Counted from the first letter of the stretch, positions 10,600 through 21,225 are shown. The stretch: 64,000 bases of DNA from Pseudidiomarina taiwanensis (GCF_003987435.1 NZ_PIQG01000001.1:372001-436000), one strand, 5' to 3'. The notes: generated by a model from the sequence alone, not told the origin. Translations and numbers: made by a program.

Positions 10600-10623
10600 G
10601 CCTTAAAAAATTTTTTTTAAGGC
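10600..10623. terminator. A/T-cored perfect palindrome at the end of the mupP-like gene
   Basis: A 24-base stretch is perfectly self-complementary: 11-base arms (GCCTTAAAAAA and its complement) around a central TT. It includes the stop codon of the phosphatase gene at 10617. It may end transcription of ubiG-mupP, but the T tract forms part of the stem, unlike a standard intrinsic terminator. The other bases from 10465 to 10599 show nothing I can name. Confidence 0.45.
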
Positions 10624-11264
10624 AATAAATCTAACAATTCGAGTGGGGTTTTTATGCGATGGTCAGCCTGCCACAAGTGTGGCGACTCATCAGCGTGAAT
10701 ATAACCATAGTCTGCAATGACGGTACGCATACCGGCGGCCTTACCGGCAATGATGTCGCGCTCTGCATCGCCGACGTACCAGGCTGTGGTTGGATCCACT
10801 CCTAGCAGTTCTGCTGCGTGTAGAATCGGATCAGGATGCGGTTTGGCCCGCGCTACGGTATCACCGCTCACCACCACTTCAATTGCCGCTAGAGCAGGAA
10901 ACTGAGGGACCAGCTGGTCGGTTAAAAAGCCCGGCTTGTTGGTGACAATCGCAACGGCAAAGCCGCGCCGGTTTAACGCCTCAAGCAATTGCTGAACCCC
11001 ATCGAATAGCTGGGTGTACTGGGCAAGATTGTTATTATAAATGTCTAAAAAACGGGTCCGTAAGGTCTCGCGATGGGCGTTAAAATAATCTTCACCAAAA
11101 CCGTATTTAAGAAGTCCAGCCGAGCCGTGCGATGCAATCGGTGTGTATTCACTCGCAGCAACTGCAGGGCGACCGTATTCACTGAGGACTTGATTTAATG
11201 CTGCACCGAGATCGGGTGCGGTATCAAGCAGGGTGCCGTCTAAGTCGAATAATACGGCACTCAT
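10617..11264 (-). CDS. HAD-family sugar phosphatase, MupP/Gph type
   Basis: A 215-residue HAD hydrolase of subfamily I. Motif I is [10 protein letters not shown] (nucleophile and acid/base aspartates), motif II is in VTNKPG, and motifs III-IV are KPHPDP and VGDAERD. The C-terminal [16 protein letters not shown] resembles MupP, the N-acetylmuramate-6-phosphate phosphatase of pseudomonads, and the ubiG-mupP order next to gyrA is the same as in Pseudomonas. A role in cell-wall sugar recycling is therefore likely, with phosphoglycolate phosphatase the alternative. The start overlaps the ubiG stop by four bases (ATGA), implying translational coupling. Confidence 0.82.
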   Translation of the reverse strand: MSAVLFDLDGTLLDTAPDLGAALNQVLSEYGRPAVAASEYTPIASHGSAGLLKYGFGEDYFNAHRETLRTRFLDIYNNNLAQYTQLFDGVQQLLEALNRRGFAVAIVTNKPGFLTDQLVPQFPALAAIEVVVSGDTVARAKPHPDPILHAAELLGVDPTTAWYVGDAERDIIAGKAAGMRTVIADYGYIHADESPHLWQADHRIKTPLELLDLLP

Positions 11265-11971
11265 GCAGGGCGCTCCAAACAGACGATGTAGTTCACATCG
11301 ACATTACTACTATCTAAATAAAAGCCGCGCCATGGTAAATAGTGCATGCCCGTCATGTGTGTTGCTTCTAAGCCAACTTGGTCGGTCATCTGCAGTAACT
11401 CAGCAGGTTGAATGAACTTGTTGTGCTGGTGCGTGCCTTTCGGAACCCAGCCCAGCACATACTCGGCAGCAACGATACCAAGCAACCAAGACTTGGCGTT
11501 TCGATTCAGGGTCGAAAGAAAGACCAAGCCACCTGGTTTCACTAATTTGGCAAGGGCATTGATAATGCTGGCTGGGTCAGGGACGTGCTCAAGCATTTCA
11601 AGACAGGTGACAATATCATATTGCGCTGGCGCTTCAGTGGCGTGTTGCTCTGCGGCAACGCAGCGGTAATCAATCTCAACTTTACTCTCAAGGGCATGCA
11701 AGCGAGCGACTTGCAGCGAGGCTTCTGCCATGTCGATAGCGGTGACCTGTGCACCTTGTTTCGCGAGCCCCTCAGCGAGTAAGCCTCCACCGCAGCCGAC
11801 ATCAAGCACGCGCTTACCGAAGACCCCGTCAGCTTGGCGTTGAATATAGTCGAGGCGCAGTGGATTAATTAAATGTAGCGGTTTGAACTCACCCTCTGGA
11901 TCCCACCAGCGTGATGCGATCGCACTAAATTTTTCAATTTCTGCAGGGTCAACATTCGATTTCGTGTTCAT
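11261..11971 (-). CDS. ubiG: Ubiquinone biosynthesis O-methyltransferase
   Basis: A 236-residue class I SAM-dependent methyltransferase. The SAM-binding motif [16 protein letters not shown] is present, and the N-terminal [20 protein letters not shown] is a UbiG signature. Length fits the E. coli protein (240). The enzyme carries out both O-methylation steps of ubiquinone synthesis at the inner membrane. It is the first gene of a two-gene unit with the MupP-like phosphatase and is divergent from gyrA, with 152 bases between them. Confidence 0.96.
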   Translation of the reverse strand: MNTKSNVDPAEIEKFSAIASRWWDPEGEFKPLHLINPLRLDYIQRQADGVFGKRVLDVGCGGGLLAEGLAKQGAQVTAIDMAEASLQVARLHALESKVEIDYRCVAAEQHATEAPAQYDIVTCLEMLEHVPDPASIINALAKLVKPGGLVFLSTLNRNAKSWLLGIVAAEYVLGWVPKGTHQHNKFIQPAELLQMTDQVGLEATHMTGMHYLPWRGFYLDSSNVDVNYIVCLERPA

Positions 11972-12067
11972 AGGACTTCTTTAACGGCGCAAAAGTGGGT
12001 ACAGTGTACCTAACCTAATGCGTTAAAAAAAGCGCCTTAAAAAGGGTGTCATGGCCTCGAGCAGAGG

Positions 12068-12097
12068 TTACAATAGGACACACGCAATTATTATAAA
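12068..12097 (+). promoter_or_regulatory. Candidate sigma-70 promoter of gyrA
   Basis: TTACAA (12068-12073) is followed after 17-18 bases by TTATAA/TATAAA (12091-12097), giving a transcript leader of about 20 bases before the gyrA start. The call rests on hexamer likeness and spacing only. Confidence 0.5.
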
Positions 12098-12123
12098 AAG
12101 TACGGTCGTTTAGGGATAAAAGT

Positions 12124-14772
12124 ATGAGTGATCTCGCCAGAGAAGTCGTTCCGGTCAATATTGAAGATGAATTAAAAAGCTCGTATCTCGATTACGCAAT
12201 GAGCGTTATCGTCGGACGAGCCTTGCCTGATGTCCGCGATGGCTTGAAGCCCGTTCACCGACGCGTCTTGTTCGCGATGAACGAACTGAAGAATGACTAT
12301 AACAAGCCCTACAAAAAATCGGCGCGTATCGTCGGTGACGTGATCGGTAAATATCACCCACACGGTGATAGTGCGGTATACGACACAATTGTGCGGATGG
12401 CACAGCCATTCTCGCTGCGTTATATGTTGGTCGATGGCCAAGGTAACTTTGGTTCAGTCGATGGTGACTCAGCCGCGGCCATGCGTTATACCGAAATTCG
12501 GATGGCGAAAATCGCTGCTGAACTGCTTTCAGACCTTGATAAAGAAACGGTCGACTTTGTGCCGAACTACGATGGCACTGAACAAATTCCAGATGTCCTG
12601 CCAACTCGTGTGCCCAACTTATTAGTGAATGGTTCTTCGGGTATCGCGGTGGGGATGGCGACCAATATTCCGCCGCACAACTTAACCGAAGTGATCGATG
12701 GCTGTTTAGCCATGATCGACAAGCCGGATATCACTATTGATGAATTGATGGAGTATATCCCGGGCCCTGATTTCCCCACCGCAGCTACCATTTCGGGCCG
12801 AGCAGGCATTATTGAAGCCTATCGCACCGGCCGCGGTCGTATTCATTTGCGTGCACGTGCTGAAATCGAAACCGATAGCAATGGTCGTGAAGCCATTATC
12901 GTCACCGAGATTCCATATCAGGTGAACAAAGCGCGCTTGATTGAAAAAATCGCTGAATTGGTGAAAGAGAAACGGCTCGAGGGTATCAGTGGTTTGCGTG
13001 ATGAGTCGGATAAAGACGGCATGCGCATTGTTATTGAATTGAAGCGCGGCGAAGTCGGTGAAGTTATCCTTAACCATCTCTATGCCAACACCCAAATGCA
13101 GGTGGTGTTTGGGATTAACATGGTGGCCTTGGATAAGAACCAGCCACGCTTGTTTAACCTTGCCGATATGCTTGAGTGCTTTATTCGCCACCGTCGCGAA
13201 GTGGTGACGCGTCGCTCAGTTTATGAATTACGTAAAGCCCGTGAGCGCGCTCATATTCTCGAAGCGCTCGCTGTTGCACTTGCCAATATTGATGAAGTGA
13301 TCGAACTCATTCGCCGCTCGCCAACGCCAGCAGAAGCTCGCGCTGGGCTGACCAGCCGTGCCTGGCAGTTGGGCGATGTCGCTGCGATGTTGGCTAGCGC
13401 CGGAGTCGATGCAGCGCGTCCTGATCATTTGCCAGCAGAATTTGGTATTCGTGATGGCCAGTACTATTTAACTGAAGAGCAAGCGCAAGCGATTCTTGAT
13501 TTGCGCTTACACAAGTTAACTGGGCTTGAGCACGAGAAAATTCTTGATGAATATCGTGGCTTGCTGTCACAAATCGAAGCGCTGTTACTGATTTTGAGTG
13601 ATTCAAACCGCTTGATGGAAGTTATTCGCGAAGAGTTAGAAGCCATTAAAGCGAACTTTGGTGATGCGCGTCGCACTGAAATTACTGCAGCTGCGCACGA
13701 CATCAGCATGGAAGATTTGATCAACGAAGAAGATGTTGTGGTCACCTTGTCCCACGCGGGCTACGTTAAGTATCAGCCATTGACTGAATATGAAGCGCAG
13801 CGCCGTGGTGGTAAAGGTAAAGCCGCAACCAAAATGAAAGACGAAGACTTCGTTGAACGGCTCTGGGTTGCCAATACTCATGACACGATTCTGTGTTTCT
13901 CAACTCGAGGTCGTATCTACTGGATGAAGGTCTATCAGTTGCCATTGGCAACACGGACCTCGCGCGGTCGTCCAATTGTCAATTTATTGCCATTGGAAGA
14001 GGGGGAACGCATTACCGCAATCTTGCCGACGCGTGATTATCCAGAGGATAAATTTGTCTTGATGGCGACTCGCAACGGTACGGTTAAGAAGACGCCATTG
14101 GTCGATTACTCGCGTCCACGTAACGGCGGTATCATTGCCTTGAACTTGAATGATGGCGATGAGCTGATTGGCGTGGCGCTGACCAGCGCAGGGGATGACG
14201 TGATGTTGTTCTCTGATGCCGGTAAAGTGGTGCGCTTCAGTGAAGAGCAAGTCCGCTCGATGGGTCGTACTGCAACTGGGGTTCGCGGTATTCGCTTAGA
14301 GCCAGAGCAAAAAGTCGTTAGCCTGATTGTTCCACAGCACTACGAAACTGCGGAAGAAGGCGAAGAGCCGGCGATTCTGACCGTAACTGAAAACGGTTAC
14401 GGTAAGCGCACACCACTTTCTGAGTATCCTGCTAAGAGCCGCGCCACCAAAGGTGTGGTATCGATTAAGGTAAGCGAGCGCAATGGCACAGTCGTCGGGG
14501 CTCTTGAAGTTGTTGATCAACATCAAATCATGTTGATTAGTAATAAGGGCACACTCGTCAGAACGCGTGTGAGCGAAGTATCTGTGGTGGGGCGGAATAC
14601 CCAAGGTGTCCGTTTGATTCGCACCGGACAAGATGAATTGGTAGTTGGATTACAGCGGGTTGACGATATCGATGAAGATGATGAAGTCGATAGCTTGGAG
14701 CCAGTTGATCCAGCTGAATTAGCGGCAGCAGAAGCTGAACAAGACCAAAACGACGATGACGAAACTGTATAA
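12124..14772 (+). CDS. gyrA: DNA gyrase subunit A
   Basis: An 882-residue GyrA. The catalytic tyrosine is Tyr122 in the RYTEIRM motif, and the GyrA-box QRRGGKG that wraps DNA around the C-terminal beta-pinwheel is present. The quinolone-resistance positions read Ser83 and Asp87, the sensitive form. The C-terminus is an acidic tail (DEDDEVD and DQNDDDE). With GyrB it introduces negative supercoils. Its last 17 bases overlap the start of serC, so the downstream aminotransferase may be coupled to it. Confidence 0.98.
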   Translation: MSDLAREVVPVNIEDELKSSYLDYAMSVIVGRALPDVRDGLKPVHRRVLFAMNELKNDYNKPYKKSARIVGDVIGKYHPHGDSAVYDTIVRMAQPFSLRYMLVDGQGNFGSVDGDSAAAMRYTEIRMAKIAAELLSDLDKETVDFVPNYDGTEQIPDVLPTRVPNLLVNGSSGIAVGMATNIPPHNLTEVIDGCLAMIDKPDITIDELMEYIPGPDFPTAATISGRAGIIEAYRTGRGRIHLRARAEIETDSNGREAIIVTEIPYQVNKARLIEKIAELVKEKRLEGISGLRDESDKDGMRIVIELKRGEVGEVILNHLYANTQMQVVFGINMVALDKNQPRLFNLADMLECFIRHRREVVTRRSVYELRKARERAHILEALAVALANIDEVIELIRRSPTPAEARAGLTSRAWQLGDVAAMLASAGVDAARPDHLPAEFGIRDGQYYLTEEQAQAILDLRLHKLTGLEHEKILDEYRGLLSQIEALLLILSDSNRLMEVIREELEAIKANFGDARRTEITAAAHDISMEDLINEEDVVVTLSHAGYVKYQPLTEYEAQRRGGKGKAATKMKDEDFVERLWVANTHDTILCFSTRGRIYWMKVYQLPLATRTSRGRPIVNLLPLEEGERITAILPTRDYPEDKFVLMATRNGTVKKTPLVDYSRPRNGGIIALNLNDGDELIGVALTSAGDDVMLFSDAGKVVRFSEEQVRSMGRTATGVRGIRLEPEQKVVSLIVPQHYETAEEGEEPAILTVTENGYGKRTPLSEYPAKSRATKGVVSIKVSERNGTVVGALEVVDQHQIMLISNKGTLVRTRVSEVSVVGRNTQGVRLIRTGQDELVVGLQRVDDIDEDDEVDSLEPVDPAELAAAEAEQDQNDDDETV

Positions 14773-15841
14773 TTTCTCTGCTGGACCGGCAATGTTGCCG
14801 GTTGCAGTGATGGAACAGGCGCAAGCTGAGTTCCTTGATTGGAATGGCACCGGTTGTTCGGTGCTGGAAGTGAGTCATCGCGGCGATGCGTTTCTTGAAA
14901 TGGCCCATCAAGCCGAGCGTGATCTGCGCGAATTGATGGCCGTGCCGGATAATTATCGGACGCTGTTTATGCACGGAGGCGGGCGCGGTCAGTTCAGTGC
15001 GGTGCCGCAGAATATCGCCAGTAGCACAGATAGCGCCGATTATTTGGATTGCGGGATTTGGTCGGGCTTTGCCATTCGCGAAGCCGAGAAATATTTGGCG
15101 TCGGTCAATCGCGTGGCCGGTCAAGTTGACACTGAACAAGGGCGGGCGATTGCGCCAGTTGAACAGTGGCAGGTCAATCCGCGGGCAGCTTATTTCCATT
15201 ATTGTCCAAATGAGACAGTAGATGGGGTTGCGCTACACCAGATCCCTGCAGTTGAAGCACCGCTTGTGGCCGATATGTCGTCCAATATTCTCTCTGAACC
15301 GCTCGATGTTTCGCGCTTTGGCGTGATTTATGCTGGCGCACAGAAAAATATTGGACCGTCAGGGTTCGCCATAGCTATCGTCCGTGAAGATCTGCTTGGG
15401 GCACCGCAGCAATCGGTCTCGACCATTATGGATTACACCGTGCAAGCGGCTGATGGCTCGATGTACAACACTCCCAATACCTTTGCTTGGTATTTAGCTG
15501 GGCTGGTCTTTAAGTGGTTGAAGCAACAAGGTGGTGTGGCTGCGATGGGCAAGCTCAATCGAGCCAAAGCAGAGCATTTGTACGCATATATTGACAACTC
15601 TGGGTTCTATTCAAATCCAGTTCACCCTGCCTATCGTTCAATAATGAACGTACCCTTCTTACTTGCCGATGATGCACTTAATGCAACCTTCTTGAGCGAA
15701 GCTGAACAACATGGTTTGGTAGGCCTAAAAGGACATCGGTTTGTGGGCGGAATGCGAGCCAGTATCTACAATGCAATGCCGATGGCAGGGGTAGAAGCGC
15801 TGGTTTCATTCATGCAAGATTTTGAACAACGTTACGGTTAA
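14756..15841 (+). CDS. serC: Phosphoserine aminotransferase
   Basis: A 361-residue class V aminotransferase beginning [15 protein letters not shown], the family signature. The PLP lysine lies in [10 protein letters not shown], and HGGGRGQF binds cofactor phosphate. It makes phosphoserine from 3-phosphohydroxypyruvate and acts in pyridoxal phosphate synthesis. The start codon lies inside the end of gyrA, and hisC follows after 8 bases. The gyrA-serC-hisC-aroA order resembles the Pseudomonas block, but pheA, which sits between serC and hisC there, is absent. Confidence 0.97.
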   Translation: MTKLYNFSAGPAMLPVAVMEQAQAEFLDWNGTGCSVLEVSHRGDAFLEMAHQAERDLRELMAVPDNYRTLFMHGGGRGQFSAVPQNIASSTDSADYLDCGIWSGFAIREAEKYLASVNRVAGQVDTEQGRAIAPVEQWQVNPRAAYFHYCPNETVDGVALHQIPAVEAPLVADMSSNILSEPLDVSRFGVIYAGAQKNIGPSGFAIAIVREDLLGAPQQSVSTIMDYTVQAADGSMYNTPNTFAWYLAGLVFKWLKQQGGVAAMGKLNRAKAEHLYAYIDNSGFYSNPVHPAYRSIMNVPFLLADDALNATFLSEAEQHGLVGLKGHRFVGGMRASIYNAMPMAGVEALVSFMQDFEQRYG

Positions 15842-15849
15842 TTTTCATC

Positions 15850-16959
15850 ATGTCAGAATTTAATGCCAAACAACTCGCAAATCCTGGAGTTCAAGAGTTA
15901 CATCCCTATCAAGCTGGGAAGCCGATTGAAGAGCTTGAACGTGAACTTGGCATCAAGGATATTGTTAAGCTTGCCTCGAACGAGAATCCACTCGGCATTA
16001 GCCCTAAGGTTAAGGCAGCGCTCGCAGCGGAAATTGAAGACCTAGCGCGTTATCCGGATGCAAATGGCTATTACCTCAAGGCTAAAATCGCTGAACAGTT
16101 TGGCGTTGAGATGAACCAGATCACCCTTGGTAATGGTTCGAATGACGTTTTAGAGTTGCTGGCGCGAACTTTTGTGAGTGATCAACATAGCGTGATTTTC
16201 TCGCAGCATGCCTTTGTAGTTTACCCGCTCGTCACTCAAGCCATTGGCGCGCGTGGTGTTGCGGTTCCAGCGAAAAACTATGGACATGATTTGGATGCGA
16301 TGGCGGCGGCGATTGATTCGACCACACGCATGATTTTTATCGCAAACCCAAATAACCCAACCGGAACCTTCTTAACCAGTGCTGAACTGTACGCGTTCTT
16401 GCAGAAAGTTCCGACGAACGTGTTGGTCGTGTTAGATGAAGCCTACTACGAGTACGTTGACGCGGCAGAACGCGCGCCGTCGGTGAGCTGGGTCGCGGAA
16501 TTCCCGAATTTGATTGTCAGTCGGACCTTTTCAAAAGCCTACGGGCTTGCTGGTTTGCGTGCCGGTCATGCCATTTCTCATCCGAGTGTGGCCGATTACA
16601 TGAACCGCATTCGGCAACCATTTAATATGAATAGCCTCAGTTTAAAAGCGGCCGAAGTCGCCTTAGATGACCACGATTATCTTGCTGAAGCGGTGGAGCT
16701 GAATAAGCAAGGCATGGCGCAACTGATTGCGTTTTGTGAACAGCATGACCTTGATTACATCCCTTCGCGCGGTAATTTTTTGACCATTGAAGTGGGTGAT
16801 AACGCCGCTGAAATTTACACCAAACTATTACATCGTGGCGTGATCGTGCGGCCGGTGGCTGGTTATGAATTGCCGCGTCATTTACGCGTCAGTATCGGTC
16901 TGAAAGAAGAGAATGAGGTCTTTATTCAGGCGATGCAGGCGATCTTGGCGGAAGGCTGA
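15850..16959 (+). CDS. hisC: Histidinol-phosphate / aromatic aminotransferase
   Basis: A 369-residue class I/II PLP aminotransferase of the HisC2 type. SNENPLG is the substrate-binding segment, NPNNPTGT the central motif, and the PLP lysine is in RTFSKAYGLAGLRAG. Proteins of this type convert histidinol phosphate, and several also transaminate prephenate or phenylpyruvate. It is placed between serC and aroA rather than in a his operon, so a role in aromatic amino acid synthesis is plausible but not shown by the sequence. Confidence 0.92.
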   Translation: MSEFNAKQLANPGVQELHPYQAGKPIEELERELGIKDIVKLASNENPLGISPKVKAALAAEIEDLARYPDANGYYLKAKIAEQFGVEMNQITLGNGSNDVLELLARTFVSDQHSVIFSQHAFVVYPLVTQAIGARGVAVPAKNYGHDLDAMAAAIDSTTRMIFIANPNNPTGTFLTSAELYAFLQKVPTNVLVVLDEAYYEYVDAAERAPSVSWVAEFPNLIVSRTFSKAYGLAGLRAGHAISHPSVADYMNRIRQPFNMNSLSLKAAEVALDDHDYLAEAVELNKQGMAQLIAFCEQHDLDYIPSRGNFLTIEVGDNAAEIYTKLLHRGVIVRPVAGYELPRHLRVSIGLKEENEVFIQAMQAILAEG

Positions 16960-16965
16960 GGCACT

Positions 16966-18270
16966 TTGGCATCCGCAGTCGATAAACTGACTCTGCGCGG
17001 CCTCACGCAATGTCGAGGTGAGGTCAAGCTACCAGGGTCAAAGAGTATTGCTAATCGAGCGCTGTTGATGGCAGCGCTTTGTCCGCAAGGGCAACGTACC
17101 ACTCTGACCAATCTATTACGGAGCGACGACACCCAGCATATGTTGGGTGCGTTGCGCCAGTTGGGCGTAACGGTTGACGAAAACCAAGCTGATCCGACTG
17201 AGGTTACGGTTGAAGGGTGTGGTGGGCGCTGGATGCTTAGCGCAACTGAGTTAGACCTTGGTAATGCAGGGACTGCGATGCGCCCCTTGCTGGCTGTGTT
17301 AGCGGCAACGTTGCAAGCATCTCAACAGATCACGCTAACGGGCAATGCCCGCATGCAAGAACGTCCTATTGCGGCGTTGGTTGAATCTTTACAGGCGCAG
17401 CAGGGAGCGATTCGCTATCGCAACAACGCGGGTTATCCACCGCTACAGGTCGAGAGCGGTTTGCAAGCCGGGCGTTTTGTTCTCGATGCAAGTGCCTCAT
17501 CACAATATGTCACCGCGCTACTTATGGCACTGCCGTTGTTGCCTGGCGACAGCGTTTTAGAGCTAAAAGGTGAGGTCGTTTCTTGGCCCTATATTCGTCT
17601 TACGATTAACATGTTGCGGCAATTTGGTATTCACATCGAGCGGCTTGGCAAACAGAGTTTTATGATCCGCGGCGAACAAAAGTATCAAAGCCCCCGCAGT
17701 TATTGGGTTGAGGGCGATGCCAGTGCCGCCTCATATTGGTTGGCAGCAGGCTTACTCGGTGGTGGGCCACTGCGCATCCATGGGGTGGGAAGCAAATCGC
17801 TACAGGGAGATATTGCCTTTGCCGAGTGGCTCGCCAAAGGCGGTGCTAAGCTGGAAATAACCGACCATTATATCGATGTATTAGGGGGGAAGTGGCAGGG
17901 AATTAGCGGCGATTTTAATGCCATTCCAGATGCCGCCATGACGTTTGCTCCGCTTGCGTTGTTCGCGCGCAAAGCGACCGTCATAGAAAATGTCGAGAAC
18001 TGGCGGATCAAAGAAACCGATCGACTCGAAGCAATGGCCACTGAGCTGCGTAAGTTTGGGGCGACTGTGCAGCTGACGCGTTCGAGCATTCGTATCGAGC
18101 CTCCTGCCAAGTTACAGCACGCAGAAGTTACCACCTACGATGATCATCGGATGGCGATGAGCTTCGCTTTGCTTGGCTTTAGCGCCAGTGGGGTGACCAT
18201 TTGCGACCCTGATTGTTGCGCCAAAACCTATCCTGAGTTTTTCTCTGAATTCACGCGTTTGTGTCAATAA
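16966..18270 (+). CDS. aroA: 3-phosphoshikimate 1-carboxyvinyltransferase (EPSP synthase)
   Basis: A 434-residue EPSP synthase. LPGSKSIANRALL near the N-terminus and NAGTAMRPLLA are the PEP and shikimate-3-phosphate binding signatures, and the C-terminal YDDHRMAMSF motif is present. The sequence resembles class I (E. coli-type) enzymes. The start is TTG with GAGG four bases upstream at 16958-16961; no ATG fits better. It joins PEP to shikimate-3-phosphate in the chorismate pathway. It begins 6 bases after hisC, so the two are co-transcribed. Confidence 0.96.
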   Translation: MASAVDKLTLRGLTQCRGEVKLPGSKSIANRALLMAALCPQGQRTTLTNLLRSDDTQHMLGALRQLGVTVDENQADPTEVTVEGCGGRWMLSATELDLGNAGTAMRPLLAVLAATLQASQQITLTGNARMQERPIAALVESLQAQQGAIRYRNNAGYPPLQVESGLQAGRFVLDASASSQYVTALLMALPLLPGDSVLELKGEVVSWPYIRLTINMLRQFGIHIERLGKQSFMIRGEQKYQSPRSYWVEGDASAASYWLAAGLLGGGPLRIHGVGSKSLQGDIAFAEWLAKGGAKLEITDHYIDVLGGKWQGISGDFNAIPDAAMTFAPLALFARKATVIENVENWRIKETDRLEAMATELRKFGATVQLTRSSIRIEPPAKLQHAEVTTYDDHRMAMSFALLGFSASGVTICDPDCCAKTYPEFFSEFTRLCQ

Positions 18271-18353
18271 CTGCGGCTGTTTTACGCCGAATAAACGTGC
18301 ATTTTCGCTCAAAATCCGTATAATTGCGGCGCTCGAATTACAGAGAGGACGCT

Positions 18354-19055
18354 ATGACGACTGCTCCGGTTATCACAATCGATGGGCCTAGTGGTGCAGG
18401 GAAAGGCACTGTTAGCCGTATTTTGGCCGAGAAATTAGGCTGGCATTTGCTTGATAGTGGCGCGATCTATCGAGTGCTTGCATTAGCGGCGTTACACCAT
18501 GGTTTTGCTGCCGACGACGAAGAAAGCTTGGTGGCATTGGCAGGCAGCTTAGACGTTAAGTTCGATGTTGAGCAAGAGCAAGCGCTGACCCATATCATTT
18601 TGGAAGGCGAAGATGTGACCATGACCATTCGCACTGAGCAAGTCGGTGGCATGGCATCGAAAATTGCGGCTCTACCGCGCGTCAGAGAAGCGTTGTTGCG
18701 CCGCCAACGCGCATTTAAAGAGTTGCCAGGATTGGTTGCTGATGGGCGCGACATGGGAACTGTGGTGTTTCAAGATGCGGCAGCGAAAGTATTTTTGACC
18801 GCATCCCCGGAAGAACGGGCGCAGCGCCGCTACTTACAATTGCTCGAAAAAGGCTTCTCTGCTAAAATTGATGAATTAATAACCGAAATCAAAGCGCGTG
18901 ACGAACGCGATATGAATCGAGCGGTAGCTCCTTTGATTCCGGCCGATGATGCACTCTACATCGATTCGACTGAAATGAGCATCGATGCAGTAGTGGATAA
19001 GATTTTAGAGTTTGCTTGTAGCAAGCTCTCAAAGACTGAGACGGTTGACTCGTAA
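18354..19055 (+). CDS. cmk: Cytidylate kinase
   Basis: A 233-residue nucleoside monophosphate kinase. The P-loop GPSGAGKGT starts at residue 10, and [10 protein letters not shown] and RDERDMNR are CMP-kinase signatures. ATG at 18354 is chosen because AGAGAGGA stands just upstream and the product then starts like other Cmk proteins; an in-frame start 10 codons earlier adds non-family sequence. It phosphorylates CMP and dCMP. It lies upstream of rpsA as in E. coli. Confidence 0.96.
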   Translation: MTTAPVITIDGPSGAGKGTVSRILAEKLGWHLLDSGAIYRVLALAALHHGFAADDEESLVALAGSLDVKFDVEQEQALTHIILEGEDVTMTIRTEQVGGMASKIAALPRVREALLRRQRAFKELPGLVADGRDMGTVVFQDAAAKVFLTASPEERAQRRYLQLLEKGFSAKIDELITEIKARDERDMNRAVAPLIPADDALYIDSTEMSIDAVVDKILEFACSKLSKTETVDS

Positions 19056-19073
19056 GCGAGCGACCAGCTTGGG

Positions 19074-19136
19074 GATTTATTGTAAGGATGCGATAAATCA
19101 AATTTAACAACCCCATCTCTCTGGACTGTTAGATGG
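19074..19136 (+). promoter_or_regulatory. rpsA leader: two GGA-loop hairpins, probable S1 autoregulation site
   Basis: Two hairpins lie just before rpsA. The first (19074-19099) has 9-base arms GATTTATTG/CGATAAATC with one U-G pair and an 8-base loop TAAGGATG. The second (19113-19136) has 6-base arms CCATCT/AGATGG and a 12-base loop containing TGGAC. In E. coli the rpsA initiation region is a chain of hairpins with conserved GGA in the loops and no true Shine-Dalgarno sequence, bound by protein S1 to repress its own translation. Here too no good Shine-Dalgarno sequence precedes the ATG at 19163. The match to that design is inferred from structure. Confidence 0.7.
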
Positions 19137-19162
19137 ACGTCTTAACTGAAGTAACTACTCAT

Positions 19163-20839
19163 ATGTCAGAAAATTTTGCACAGCTGTTTGAAGAGAGCCT
19201 GAAAGAAGTCGAAACTCGCCCAGGTTCAATCGTTAAAGGTACTGTCGTAGCGATCAACCGTGATGTCGTATTAGTCGACGCAGGTTTGAAATCTGAGAGT
19301 GCTATCCCAGTTGAACAATTCCGCAACAACGACGGTGAAGTCGAAATCAGCATCGGTGACCAAATTGATGTTGCACTTGACGCTGTTGAAGACGGTTTTG
19401 GTGAAACGATTCTTTCTCGTGAAAAAGCGAAGCGTCATGAAGCTTGGCTGCAGCTGGAAAAAGCTTACGAAGATCAAGAAACCGTTAACGGTATCATCAG
19501 TGGTAAAGTCAAAGGTGGCTTCACTGTTGATCTTGGTGGTGTTCGTGCGTTCTTGCCTGGTTCACTCGTTGATGTGCGCCCAGTTCGCGAAACAACCCAC
19601 TTAGAAAACAAAGAACTTGAATTTAAAGTTATCAAGCTTGACCAGAAACGTAACAACGTGGTCGTTTCACGTCGTGCTGTGATCGAAACCGAGAACAGTG
19701 CAGAGCGTGACGAATTGCTTGAGAACTTGCAAGAAGGCCAAGAAGTTAAAGGTATCGTTAAGAACCTTACCGATTACGGTGCTTTCGTTGATTTGGGCGG
19801 TGTCGACGGTCTTCTTCACATCACTGATATGGCCTGGAAACGCGTTAAGCATCCAAGCGAAGTTGTAAACGTTGGTGACGAAATCAACGTGAAAGTATTG
19901 AAGTTCGATCGTGATCGCACTCGTGTATCACTCGGCTTGAAACAGCTTGGCGAAGATCCATGGGCAGATATCGCAGCACGTTACCCAGAAGGGCACCGTC
20001 TGCAAGGTCGTGTCACCAACTTGACCGACTACGGCTGCTTCGTTGAAATCGAAGAAGGCGTTGAAGGTTTGGTACACGTTTCTGAAATGGATTGGACCAA
20101 TAAGAACGTTCACCCATCTAAAGTTGTTAACTTGGATGACGTGGTTGAAGTTATGGTTCTTGAAATTGACGAAGAGCGTCGTCGCATTTCACTTGGCTTG
20201 AAACAGTGTAAGCCGAACCCTTGGGAAGAGTTCGCGAAGAACTTCAACAAAGGCGACAAAGTTTCTGGCAAGATCAAGTCAATCACTGACTTTGGTATCT
20301 TCATCGGTCTTGATGGCGGTATCGATGGCTTGGTTCACTTGTCTGATATCAGCTGGAATGCTACAGGCGAAGAAGCCGTTCGTGAATTCAAGAAAGGTGA
20401 AGAAGTTACCGCTGTTGTGTTGCAAGTCGACGCAGAGCGCGAGCGTATTTCGCTCGGTATCAAGCAGCTTGAAGAAGATCCGTTCAACAATTATCTGGCA
20501 GCTAACAAAAAAGGTGCTATCGTTACTGGTAAGGTTATCGAAGTTGATGCCAAAGGTGCGAAAGTCGAATTGGCTGACAGCGTTGAAGGGTATGTTCGTG
20601 TTGCGGACATCTCACGTGATCGCATCGAAGACGCAACAACCGTCCTTAACGTAGGTGACGAGATTGAAGCGCGCTTCATGGGCGTTGATCGTAAGGGCCG
20701 TACCTTAAGCCTCTCAATTCGTGCGAAAGACGAAGTTGAAGAGAAAGAAGCGATTGAATCTGTCAACAAGCAAGCAGAAGAAGATAACTTCAGCAACGCT
20801 ATGGCAGAAGCTTTCAAAGCTGCGAAAAGCGACGACTAA
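19163..20839 (+). CDS. rpsA: 30S ribosomal protein S1
   Basis: A 558-residue protein with six S1 (OB-fold) repeats; repeats three to six show the ISLGLKQ-type ending. ATG at 19163 gives [20 protein letters not shown], nearly identical to the E. coli N-terminus, rather than the start ten codons upstream. The bases before it (ACTACTCAT) contain no Shine-Dalgarno sequence, as in E. coli rpsA. S1 binds mRNA leaders on the small subunit and unfolds them for initiation. Codon choice is strongly that of a highly expressed gene. ihfB follows after 67 bases. Confidence 0.98.
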   Translation: MSENFAQLFEESLKEVETRPGSIVKGTVVAINRDVVLVDAGLKSESAIPVEQFRNNDGEVEISIGDQIDVALDAVEDGFGETILSREKAKRHEAWLQLEKAYEDQETVNGIISGKVKGGFTVDLGGVRAFLPGSLVDVRPVRETTHLENKELEFKVIKLDQKRNNVVVSRRAVIETENSAERDELLENLQEGQEVKGIVKNLTDYGAFVDLGGVDGLLHITDMAWKRVKHPSEVVNVGDEINVKVLKFDRDRTRVSLGLKQLGEDPWADIAARYPEGHRLQGRVTNLTDYGCFVEIEEGVEGLVHVSEMDWTNKNVHPSKVVNLDDVVEVMVLEIDEERRRISLGLKQCKPNPWEEFAKNFNKGDKVSGKIKSITDFGIFIGLDGGIDGLVHLSDISWNATGEEAVREFKKGEEVTAVVLQVDAERERISLGIKQLEEDPFNNYLAANKKGAIVTGKVIEVDAKGAKVELADSVEGYVRVADISRDRIEDATTVLNVGDEIEARFMGVDRKGRTLSLSIRAKDEVEEKEAIESVNKQAEEDNFSNAMAEAFKAAKSDD

Positions 20840-20906
20840 TAGCTATTAGACTAACTTAGGTGTCCGACTAGTGGTCGCGTGACGCATACAATAGGAGGTA
20901 GTAACG

Positions 20907-21188
20907 ATGACGAAGTCTGAGTTAATGAAGCGATTAACTGGCTTGTATCCGGGACTTTCTCCGCGTCAGATCGAAGATGCGGTCAAAGAACTTATTGAAC
21001 ACATGGTGCAACAGCTTGCCACTGGTGAGCGCATTGAAATTCGTGGGTTTGGTAGTTTTTCCCTGCATTATCGGGCACCACGTATTGGCCGCAACCCAAA
21101 AACCGGCGCTAAAGTCGAATTGGATGGCAAATACGTGCCACACTTTAAACCAGGTAAAGAGCTTCGCGAACGCGTAGATAATCTTTAA
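20907..21188 (+). CDS. ihfB: Integration host factor subunit beta
   Basis: A 93-residue HU/IHF-family DNA-bending protein. The beta-arm signature [10 protein letters not shown], with the DNA-intercalating proline, and the C-terminal [13 protein letters not shown] are typical of IhfB. A strong AGGAGG ribosome binding site precedes the ATG. It pairs with IhfA to bend DNA sharply at specific sites. The rpsA-ihfB order is conserved in gammaproteobacteria. A clear terminator follows, ending the block that begins at gyrA. Confidence 0.97.
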   Translation: MTKSELMKRLTGLYPGLSPRQIEDAVKELIEHMVQQLATGERIEIRGFGSFSLHYRAPRIGRNPKTGAKVELDGKYVPHFKPGKELRERVDNL

Positions 21189-21225
21189 GGTTGAGTGAGG
21201 CGAGTTGAATTCGTCGAGTAATTGG

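Noticed and set aside
14558-15199. Open frame of 213 codons on the minus strand across gyrA and serC
   Set aside because: Antisense to two housekeeping genes; the product has no domain pattern.
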